From assembly GCA_947504795.1 (NCBI GenBank), contig CANNJG010000066.1, forward strand, positions 1 through 9,262: a DNA stretch of 9,262 nucleotides, given 5' to 3'. This document shows positions 1 through 6,837 of this stretch, piece after piece. Position numbers and translations under genes: made by a program. Origin of the DNA: Legionellaceae bacterium. GTDB taxonomy: Bacteria > Pseudomonadota > Gammaproteobacteria > Legionellales > Legionellaceae. The notes below the pieces were generated by a model, which was not told where the DNA came from, made no database searches, and worked only from the letters and a program-made list of their open reading frames with translations. How positions within the stretch are numbered: position 1 is the first letter of the stretch; every line of letters starts with the position of its first letter.

Positions 1-815
1 GTGAGCACTAAGTCCGTAGCGGTAACGCCTTCTGAGAGTTTACCTATAAGTTTAAACCCGATGACTTCTGGAATCAGCATGGATACGGGTTGGCCCAGCA
101 TTGCTGCTTCGGCTTCGATACCACCGACACCCCATCCTAAAATCCCCAAAGAATTGATCATGGTCGTATGGGAATCTGTCCCTACCAACGTGTCAGGATA
201 CGCATAATAATCATCGCCTTCTTTATTTTGCCAAACTGTTTTTCCCAAATATTCTAAATTGACTTGATGGCAAATCCCGGTACCCGGTGGAACCACATGA
301 AAATTAGTAAACGCCTGTTGGCCCCAGCGTAAAAATTCATAGCGTTCATAATTGCGCTGCATTTCTATAACAGAATTGTCTGCTAAAGCGTCTGACTTGG
401 CGAAAAAATCGACCATGATTGAGTGATCAATGACCAAGTCAACAGGCGATAAAGGCGATATTTTTTTTGGATCGCCACCCATTTGTTGGATCGCGGTACG
501 CATAGCAGCTAAATCAACGACGGCAGGAACCCCAGTGAAATCTTGCATCAATACGCGCGCGGGTCGAAAGGCAATTTCATGCGTAGATGTTTTAGTTTGA
601 CTCCAGTTCGCGAGTGCTGCAATATCTTGCGTCGTAACCGTTGTCCCATCTTCGAAACGGAGAAGGTTTTCTAAGAGCACCTTCAGAGAGTACGGTAAAC
701 GATTGATATCCTTGAAGTGCGACTGAGCTGCTTTCTGCAAACTGAAATAATGAAATGTCTTATCCCCGACTGTTAAGGTATCCCGGGTTTTCAAACTATC
801 TTGACCAATGCTCAC
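1..815 (-). CDS. acnA: Aconitate hydratase A, N-terminal part (runs off left edge)
   Basis: Aconitase catalyses citrate to isocitrate via cis-aconitate in the TCA cycle, in the cytoplasm, using a [4Fe-4S] cluster. The reading frame stays open from the start codon to the window edge and gives 271 residues, roughly the first third of an approximately 890-residue AcnA/IRP-type enzyme. Recognisable family blocks are QDFTGVPAVVDLAAMR (residues 91-106), VIDHS (128-132), VGTDSHTTMINSLG (211-224) and GGIEAEAAMLGQP (231-243). The three cluster cysteines lie beyond the window and cannot be checked. The start is GTG at 815-813, because the overlapping ATG is followed at once by a stop. It has a good ribosome binding site, AAGGAG at 827-822, six bases upstream. 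mrcA lies upstream on the same strand, but the 195-bp gap with a palindromic repeat argues for separate expression. The family is certain; AcnA rather than AcnB is clear from the motifs. Confidence 0.96.
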   Translation of the reverse strand, partial: MSIGQDSLKTRDTLTVGDKTFHYFSLQKAAQSHFKDINRLPYSLKVLLENLLRFEDGTTVTTQDIAALANWSQTKTSTHEIAFRPARVLMQDFTGVPAVVDLAAMRTAIQQMGGDPKKISPLSPVDLVIDHSIMVDFFAKSDALADNSVIEMQRNYERYEFLRWGQQAFTNFHVVPPGTGICHQVNLEYLGKTVWQNKEGDDYYAYPDTLVGTDSHTTMINSLGILGWGVGGIEAEAAMLGQPVSMLIPEVIGFKLIGKLSEGVTATDLVL

Positions 816-853
816 ATTATTCTCCTTATGTTCAAATATTTGGATCGCATCCT

Positions 854-931
854 CATTCCGAGCGCAGCGAAGGATCTTTTGCACAGTGACGATACACGAA
901 AATACGCCGATCGTTCGTTGCGCTCAGGATG
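854..931. repeat. Palindromic repeat element between mrcA and acnA
   Basis: Two 23-bp arms face each other: 854-876 (beginning CATTCCGAGCGC) and 909-931. They match at 19 of 23 positions when one is reverse-complemented, and enclose a 32-bp centre. The element lies in the leader of acnA, upstream of its ribosome binding site. Its length and structure suit a dispersed palindromic element of the REP or MITE kind, and a transcript would form a long hairpin. I see no coding content. Whether it recurs elsewhere in the genome cannot be judged from this window. No convincing target-site duplication is visible. Confidence 0.6.
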
Positions 932-1010
932 GGGTACCTGAAACGTATCTATTCACCACAATTTCTAAAACGCGGAGCAACGTCAAATAGGGCGTTTCCT
1001 TTAAGGTACC

Positions 1011-3377
1011 TTAAAACAAACTTTCATCACTGCCTTGCTCGCTTCCTAAATCAGAACTTGTTTCTTCATCTAAGGGTGGCAACTGCGTTTCTTTAAAATA
1101 TTCCGTAACTGTATTGAGTTGATTGGGTCGAGCGCGGAGTCCATTAGTAGGGTTGATTCCTATTGAGACAATGCCGCGAGGCTCGGCCAGCGTGTGCTCG
1201 GGCTTGCCTTCAAGTGCGATTCGCATAAAATCTATCCACATAGGTAAGGCCAACGCTGCTGCATATTCCCGTAAGGGTTTAGGCGTATCAAACCCGACCC
1301 AAGTGGTAACGACGAGATCGCGATTGTAACCCGAAAACCATGCATCCACTTTATCATTCGTTGTGCCGGTTTTTCCAGCAATATCTTGACGATTGAGTAC
1401 TTTTGCTGCGGATGCAGTCCCTTGTCGAATAACACTTTGCAAGGCGGAGTTAATCAAAAAAGCAATATCTTCCGGGATAACACGCGGTGCTATCACATCG
1501 CTATTTACTTCATCGATGCCATCCAGCACTTGTGAGGGTTTCGCCTGGAGTAATATTTCACCGCGAGTATTCGTGATATGATCGAAGAGGTAAGGTTCTA
1601 TTTTATAACCGCCATTAGCCAATATGGCGTAGGCAGCTGTTAAATCAATCGGCGTTACGGTTAATGTTCCTAATGCTAAAGATAAGGCATGAGGTAAAGT
1701 CTCTCTTCTAAAACCAAATCGTGTCGCAAAATCGATGGCATAATCAATGCCGATATCGTCTAATATGCGAATGGACACTAAGTTACGAGAGCGTGCTAAC
1801 GCAGCCTTTAACCGAGTAGGACCCCCGAAAGTCAGGTTGTCATTATGTGGACGCCATTCGGGTTGGCTCGGGCTGCGGATGACGATAGGCGCATCGTTGA
1901 TAAGAGTTGAAAGCGTATACCCTTTGTTTAATGCAGCGGCATAAATAAACGGTTTAAAACTGGAGCCGGGTTGTCGCTCAGATTGTGTAGCTCGGTTGAA
2001 TTTGCTTTTTTCGAAGTTGAAACCGCCCACTAACGCTTCTATTCCTCCGTTGTTCGGGTTAATCGCAACCAAGGCAACTTCGGCTTCTGGATTTTGAACA
2101 AGCTCCCATTGGTCATCTTTTTCACGAATATAGACAACGTCTCCTCGCTGTAGGATTTGATGGGCATTAACGGGTGCTTTCCCGACATACCCTTTTTGAA
2201 GTTCGGGGCGTGCCCATGAAAGGCTATTCCAGGATAGGTTAATTGTTTTATTGTGCTGATTGACCGCAAGGGCACTGTGATCCTCAACCTTAAGAATCAT
2301 AGCGGGTTGGAGATCATTGATAATGGGAAAATGATGGAGTTTTTCATTACGAAGTATCGTTGAGTCGTTGATTGATATTTTACCAGAACGACCGCGATAA
2401 CCATGGCGATGATCGTAAGCAAGCAAATGATCTTCGGTGATTTGGTTAGCTGCGATCTGGAGTTTACTGTCAATAGTCGTATAGACCTTGTATCCTTTGG
2501 TATACGCTTCCTGGCCAAAATGTTCGACTAATGACTGACGGATCATTTCAGCGACATACGGAGCACGTACCTGTGAAATGGTATTATGATAATACTCTGT
2601 TAACGGTTGTTGGATGGCGTCTTGATATTGATCAAGCGTGATGTATTTTTCTTCATACAACCTTTCTAAAACATGATCGCGACGCTTTTTTGCAGCGACA
2701 GGATTGATAATCGGATTATGAATAGACGGTGCTTGCGGCAAACCGGCTATCATCGCAAGCTGCGCAAGATTGAGTTCTTTTAGGGGCTTACCATAGTAAA
2801 TGATGGCAGCCGCACCCACGCCATAGGCACGATTACCCAGGTAGATTTGATTGAGATATAATTCTAAAATTTTCTCTTTGCTGAGCTCGCGATCAATTTT
2901 GATTGCCAGCATAATTTCATTGAATTTACGTAAAAAAGTTTTGCGGCTGTTTAGAAAAAAATTACGTGCAACCTGCATGGTGATAGTACTCCCTCCCTGC
3001 GATTTGGTTCTAGTTTGAATCATGCGAACCGCAGCGCGTCCCAAGCCTAGAATATCCACGCCGGGATGATCAAAAAAGCGCTGATCTTCTGTAGCGAGTA
3101 AAGCGTTTATTAAGGTTGCAGGGATTTGATCATATTTTAGAGGGATACGACGCTTTTCACCATACTCTTGAATGAGCAATCCATCTTTAGTAAAGATTTG
3201 CAACGGGACTTGAAGTTCCACGGTTTTCAGGGTGGCGACATCAGGGAGCTGGCTTTGCGCATAAATATAAAGCATAACAACGCAAGTGGTCATGATGAAC
3301 AAAAGACTAATCAATGCCCAAAGACCTGATTTCCAAACGTAGGATATTTTTTTCAAATTAACCGAACCTTCATTCAC
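1011..3377 (-). CDS. mrcA: Penicillin-binding protein 1A (bifunctional transglycosylase/transpeptidase)
   Basis: Class A PBP that polymerises lipid II into glycan strands and cross-links the peptides, anchored in the inner membrane with its catalytic domains in the periplasm. Residues are numbered from the GTG at 3377. One hydrophobic segment (about 17-40) is the membrane anchor. The GT51 transglycosylase domain follows, with EDQRFFDHPGVD (catalytic Glu97), QGGSTITMQ (127-135), the second glutamate Glu154 in RKFNEI, and YLNQIYLG (174-181). A middle region (about 300-430) fits the OB-like domain of PBP1A. The transpeptidase domain has SSFK (nucleophile Ser472, Lys475), SRN (530-532) and KTGTT (669-673). 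At 788 residues it is slightly shorter than E. coli PBP1A, and the tail is acidic and Ser-rich. The GTG start has no good ribosome binding site. A TTG at 3356 (protein starting LKKISYVW) has GAAGG nine bases upstream and may be the true start, giving 781 residues. It probably has its own transcript, starting in the gap after aguA. Confidence 0.96.
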   Translation of the reverse strand: MNEGSVNLKKISYVWKSGLWALISLLFIMTTCVVMLYIYAQSQLPDVATLKTVELQVPLQIFTKDGLLIQEYGEKRRIPLKYDQIPATLINALLATEDQRFFDHPGVDILGLGRAAVRMIQTRTKSQGGSTITMQVARNFFLNSRKTFLRKFNEIMLAIKIDRELSKEKILELYLNQIYLGNRAYGVGAAAIIYYGKPLKELNLAQLAMIAGLPQAPSIHNPIINPVAAKKRRDHVLERLYEEKYITLDQYQDAIQQPLTEYYHNTISQVRAPYVAEMIRQSLVEHFGQEAYTKGYKVYTTIDSKLQIAANQITEDHLLAYDHRHGYRGRSGKISINDSTILRNEKLHHFPIINDLQPAMILKVEDHSALAVNQHNKTINLSWNSLSWARPELQKGYVGKAPVNAHQILQRGDVVYIREKDDQWELVQNPEAEVALVAINPNNGGIEALVGGFNFEKSKFNRATQSERQPGSSFKPFIYAAALNKGYTLSTLINDAPIVIRSPSQPEWRPHNDNLTFGGPTRLKAALARSRNLVSIRILDDIGIDYAIDFATRFGFRRETLPHALSLALGTLTVTPIDLTAAYAILANGGYKIEPYLFDHITNTRGEILLQAKPSQVLDGIDEVNSDVIAPRVIPEDIAFLINSALQSVIRQGTASAAKVLNRQDIAGKTGTTNDKVDAWFSGYNRDLVVTTWVGFDTPKPLREYAAALALPMWIDFMRIALEGKPEHTLAEPRGIVSIGINPTNGLRARPNQLNTVTEYFKETQLPPLDEETSSDLGSEQGSDESLF

Positions 3378-3481
3378 AGTAATAAACGTTGCAATCGCTC
3401 ATTGTAACTAAGGTGGGTTAACTTTTCTACAGTCTTGATGTAAACAATTTATTCGTGTTAAATGTCGTGTCTAGTCGTCCT

Positions 3482-3606
3482 CAGGACTTACGAAAAACCT
3501 CGACAAGTCGAAGCGGATTTAGGATTTAATGAGGGAATTTAGATGACTAAATGACCTTATTCAATGCTAAATCCAAAGAAGAGCTCGGGTTTTTGGGTAA
3601 GTCCTG
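3482..3606. mobile_element. MITE-like inverted-repeat element inserted at the 3' end of aguA
   Basis: The ends are inverted repeats: 3482-3499 (CAGGACTTACGAAAAACC) and the reverse complement of 3588-3606, differing by one mismatch and one extra base. Similarity continues inward to the centre. GATTTAG recurs in both arms, the innermost 20 bases of the arms match at about 15 positions, and ATTTAG/CTAAAT (3537-3542 and 3547-3552) close a 4-base loop. The whole 125 bp is therefore one imperfect palindrome centred near 3544. A 5-bp direct repeat GTCGT flanks it at 3474-3478 and 3607-3611, touching the right end and three bases from the left end. It has no coding capacity for a transposase. It supplies codons 343-361 and the stop of aguA. 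A non-autonomous transposable element is the best reading. No parent transposon is visible in the window and the family was not identified. Confidence 0.65.
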
Positions 3607-4632
3607 GTCGTTTCTCGACTGGGGTTGCTGTTGTGTAATACAATGAATTCCGCCGCCGCCTGCAAATACATCGAGCGCATCAATCTGAGTGATAATCCGA
3701 TCCGGAAATTGTTCCTCAACTATAGATTTGGCAGCATCATCGTATGATTTATAGCCGAATTCAGGCATGACGATGCCGCCGTTTGCAGCATAAAAATTAA
3801 TATAAGACAGCGTTAAACGCTCTTGGTTGAGATAGGTTGCTGGTGGTTGCTCAATCGGAATGACATCCAAGAGACGGCCTTTGGCATCTCGACTCTGTTT
3901 TAATACGCTATAGTTTTCTTGCAATCTTGGATAATTGATATCTGTGGGGTCGTTTGTAATCAAGCAAAACACTCGGCCTGGGGCAATAAAACAAGCAATT
4001 TCATCAACATGACCGTCCGTTTCATCTCCCACTAATCCTTGATTTAACCAAATAACGGATTGAATCCCTAAATAGTCTTGCAAATACTGCGTAATCTGTT
4101 CCTCAGATAGGTGTGGATTTCGGTTAGGATTTAAAAGGCATTCTCGTGTGGTCAGGAGCGTACCTTCTCCGTCGACATGAAAAGCACCCCCTTCCATGAC
4201 GAGAGGTGCTTGAAATGCTTGAGCTTGGGGCATATTCAGCACGGCACCAGCAATTTGATTATCCAAATCATAAGGCTTATAGTTATTCCCCCATGCATTG
4301 TGAATCCAATCAACGCCTGCCAATTGCTGGTCGGCATTCAATAAAAAACTAGGCCCCGTATCGCGTAACCAAGAGTCATTTATCGATAGAGTGATTCGGC
4401 GAATATGCGGTCCGCATAATGCTTTTGCGGAGGCCTCTTCTCCAGGATTGACGAGCAGGGTGACCGGTTCAAATCGTTGAATGGCTTGTGCTACGCGTGC
4501 GTAGGATTCACGGGCGCGTTGTAATCCAATGTTTTGCCAAGTAGGCCTATGGCAAGGCCAAGCCATCCAGCACCCACTATGGGGGTGCCATTCTGCTGGC
4601 ATTGAAAAACCTGCCTCTTTAGGTGTTTGCAC
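3547..4632 (-). CDS. aguA: Agmatine deiminase with an extended C-terminus
   Basis: Hydrolyses agmatine to N-carbamoylputrescine and ammonia, a cytoplasmic step in putrescine formation; it belongs to the guanidine-modifying (PAD-like) fold. Family motifs are present: MPAEWHPHSGCWMAWP (11-26), SWLRDTGPSF (87-96, with Asp91), MEGGAFHVDG (146-155), GDETDGHVDEIA (202-213, catalytic His208) and GGGGIHCITQQQP (325-337, nucleophile Cys331). Members of the family normally end within about ten residues of the catalytic cysteine. Here 30 residues follow, and the last 19 (from Gln343) are encoded by the inverted-repeat element described separately. The body shows no disabling change. The GTG start at 4632 is supported by a strong ribosome binding site overlapping the stop of the speA remnant. 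It is the last gene of the bioA-coaE-speA-aguA series, with mrcA 169 bp further on. The substrate producer next door is a pseudogene, so agmatine would have to come from elsewhere. Confidence 0.93.
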   Translation of the reverse strand: MQTPKEAGFSMPAEWHPHSGCWMAWPCHRPTWQNIGLQRARESYARVAQAIQRFEPVTLLVNPGEEASAKALCGPHIRRITLSINDSWLRDTGPSFLLNADQQLAGVDWIHNAWGNNYKPYDLDNQIAGAVLNMPQAQAFQAPLVMEGGAFHVDGEGTLLTTRECLLNPNRNPHLSEEQITQYLQDYLGIQSVIWLNQGLVGDETDGHVDEIACFIAPGRVFCLITNDPTDINYPRLQENYSVLKQSRDAKGRLLDVIPIEQPPATYLNQERLTLSYINFYAANGGIVMPEFGYKSYDDAAKSIVEEQFPDRIITQIDALDVFAGGGGIHCITQQQPQSRNDQDLPKNPSSSLDLALNKVI

Positions 4633-4636
4633 GTGT

Positions 4637-4643
4637 ACCTCCT
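4637..4643 (-). promoter_or_regulatory. Strong ribosome binding site of aguA, overlapping the speA stop codon
   Basis: On the minus strand AGGAGGT lies four bases before the GTG start of aguA. It fixes that start and shares bases with the TAG (4644-4642) that ends the last speA fragment. The layout is that of a translationally coupled pair. In the present genome aguA can recruit ribosomes on its own even though speA is broken. Confidence 0.8.
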
Positions 4644-6195
4644 AGATACGTAAATAAGTGGATTGGGAAAAAATACTTGAAAGCTCCATCAAGTATAACT
4701 GTTTGATGTTGTCGGGTAAATCAGACCGTTTCAACTGTTGTTTGCACGATAATAATAGCTTTTTACAGTCCAAATGTGCGGCTGATAATACATTCGATAC
4801 GCTATCGCCGTCGCACATATGGGATAAAGAAAAATGACCGTCTCCACTTAGACTCACCGCCACTGAATGTGTATCTCCAAATAAATTGTGTAAATTGCCT
4901 AAAATTTCCTGATAAGCGCCTACTAAGAAAAAACCTAAATGATAAGGCATGTGTTTATCAAATTTTGGCAGAGCAATAGTCGAATGGCCCGCCCACCGCT
5001 CAAATAGCGATTCAAAGTACCATCTGAATCACAGGTTAGGTCTCCTAAAATACTGGGCATATATGCTGTGTTTAACAGCTGTGAAATAGGCGCCACTGGG
5101 AACACTTGATTCAATGCCCAAGCATCTGGGATAGATTGAAAAAATGAAAGATTACAAACTATTTTAGTGACGGGCTTTTCTGAAAGTTGATCATAAAAAG
5201 AACGATAAATGGCATCGCTCGCATCTGGATTATTGTATATTTCCAGACAGATTTTTTTGAACAAGGATTCGATGGTTGCTTTGTCTTGCAAAGAAATCTT
5301 TCCGTGCAGAAAGTTGTTTTGTGCACGGATTAATAATTCATAAGCTGCTGAAGACACTTCAGCAGGAGTGCAGGTTGGTAAGGACTGAAAGTGTTGCCAC
5401 ATCTCTAACACCACCGGAGCAGTGTTATCTTGATTGATCGGGAGGGGCATCTCTTCATAACCCTGATCGATATCGATAATATTCGTGATTAGGACGGCGT
5501 GATGGGCAGTCAAGGCACGTCCTGATTCGGTGATAATATTAGGTTCGGGTAAGTGTGCTTCCCTGCAAAGGTGTTGAATACTAGAGAGAATAACGAAGGC
5601 ATAGTCATACAGACTGTAATTCATGGAGCATTCTGTCCCTGATGTCTTGGATATTAGCGATTTCGGATCCCATGTGACAATGCATTATTTGTAAACAATC
5701 CAACATCGCGTCGTGCGTTATTTGAGAAACCAACTGTAAAACTTGCGTTGCAGATAAGCCAAACTTAGATTTTTCAACGCCGGTATCTTTCCAAAGTCCT
5801 GCGCTTTTAGACACTAAGCGGATTCGAACACCAATTTGCGGTCGTATGCCTAAGCGCCTCGACTCTTGTTTGATAATTACCCACTCTGAAATTTTTTCAA
5901 TGATGATATAGACCGTATGACCCATCTTTGGGGCAATAAGGGCTGTACGAATATAAGTCCTGTCTTTATAGCCATTACATACGATAACGGACTTGGTTTG
6001 CTCCAGCATCACAATAACAGCGAGTAATTCTGGTTTAGAACCTGCTTCAAGTCCTAACGTGTGGTGCGGGACACTTAACAAGTCTTTTACAACAGCCCAT
6101 TCTTGATTCACTTTGATTAGGTAGACCAGTTGATACAGCCCTTGGTACGCTAATGTTTCGCGCGCTTGAGTAAAAATTAATTTTTTTGAAAGCAC
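4642..6195 (-). pseudogene. speA: Biosynthetic arginine decarboxylase, degraded (three remaining pieces)
   Basis: SpeA is a PLP enzyme of about 630-660 residues that converts arginine to agmatine. Three reading-frame pieces in collinear order match it. Piece 1 (6195-5605) has YLIKVNQ with the PLP lysine (Lys28 of the piece; usually YPIKVNQ), LGLEAGSKPELLAV, VIVCNGYKDRTYIR, EKSKFGLSATQVLQLV and HMGSEIANIQDI. Piece 2 (5624-4935) has ITESGRALTAHH, FFQSIPDAWALNQVFPV and the TCDSDG active-site cysteine motif. Piece 3 (4950-4642) has LGFFLVGAYQEILGN and HNLFGDT. About 100 N-terminal residues are absent, because piece 1 begins 39 bp after coaE. Compared with E. coli, about 116 nt are missing between 5641 and 5621, including the GGGLGVDY phosphate-binding loop. 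A further frameshift lies near 4990: reading on in the other frame gives GHSTIALPKFDKHMPYHLGFF. GTG 6195 has AAGGAG upstream, but any product would be a truncated fragment. An inactive gene is certain unless the assembly is wrong at three places. Confidence 0.94.
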
Positions 6196-6234
6196 TTTAA
6201 TCTCCTTTGTCGGTATAACGCGCCCAAATCCGTT

Positions 6235-6837
6235 TTAACTCGGTTTTTTTGCATAAGTCCTGTACTGCTGGTGTAAATGTTCAACGTGATATTGCAGATT
6301 CGCAATGGCTTGATTATTAATTAAAACATCATCCGCTAATTCCCGATACGCTTCGGGATTGGCTTGGCTATCAAGAATCGCTATTACTTGGGTCATAGAA
6401 CAGTTATCTCGGGCCATAACGCGTTGAATCTGATGAGTTTCTTCAGCGGCGATCCATAATACACGGTTTAAATAGGGATAGTCCGCCCTGCGCGTTAATA
6501 AGGGAATTTCAATGATACAGTAGGGTGCGTTGCACGTTTGAATCGCTTGACTAATACGATCTCGAATTAAGGGATGAAGTAACTGCTCTAACCAGTGGCG
6601 CGCTTCAGTCGACTGAAAAATGCGGTCGCGCAAAGCGGCGCGATTTAGCGCTTGGTCTTCATCCAAAATAGTCTGCCCAAAATATGCGACAATAGCCGCA
6701 AGAGCGGGCTCAGCGGTGGCGGTTAGCTGACGAGCAATATGATCGGCTGAAATCACATCGACGCCTAGCTTTGCAAACATCGCTGCGACAGTCGACTTGC
6801 CACTCGCTATCGCCCCTGTTAAACCTACACAGTACAT
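6235..6837 (-). CDS. coaE: Dephospho-CoA kinase
   Basis: Phosphorylates the 3'-hydroxyl of dephospho-CoA with ATP, the last step of coenzyme A synthesis, in the cytoplasm. The protein is 200 residues, the usual length. It opens with the P-loop GLTGAIASGKST (5-16, Lys14), followed by ISADHIARQL (29-38, Asp32), LNRAALRDRIF (64-74), LLHPLIR (86-92), EIPLL (110-114) and ADDVLINN (168-175), all typical of CoaE. The start is ATG at 6837, inside the last codons of bioA (13-bp overlap), which suggests co-transcription and translational coupling with bioA. The broken speA begins 39 bp downstream. The gene appears intact. Confidence 0.97.
   Translation of the reverse strand: MYCVGLTGAIASGKSTVAAMFAKLGVDVISADHIARQLTATAEPALAAIVAYFGQTILDEDQALNRAALRDRIFQSTEARHWLEQLLHPLIRDRISQAIQTCNAPYCIIEIPLLTRRADYPYLNRVLWIAAEETHQIQRVMARDNCSMTQVIAILDSQANPEAYRELADDVLINNQAIANLQYHVEHLHQQYRTYAKKPS

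Noticed and set aside
1..207. Plus-strand open frame at the left edge
   Set aside because: It is the complement of acnA, whose minus-strand translation matches aconitase throughout.
1001..1014. Perfect 14-bp palindrome TTAAGGTACCTTAA across the mrcA stop codon, and a nearby AAACGC...GCGTTT pair (968-997), as a terminator for mrcA
   Set aside because: The palindrome has no loop or T-run, and the second pair has only six base pairs around an 18-base loop. Neither meets the usual form of an intrinsic terminator.
4642..4950. Three separate small genes at 4642-4950, 4935-5624 and 5605-6195
   Set aside because: They are collinear pieces of one SpeA in different frames, with protein motifs continuing across the breaks, so they are reported as one pseudogene.
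6193..6260. Short frame on the minus strand after coaE ending ELKRIWARYTDKGD, possibly the tail of another gene
   Set aside because: It is short, overlaps the coaE end in another frame, and I could not match it to a family. It may be chance or debris from the deletion that removed the speA start.
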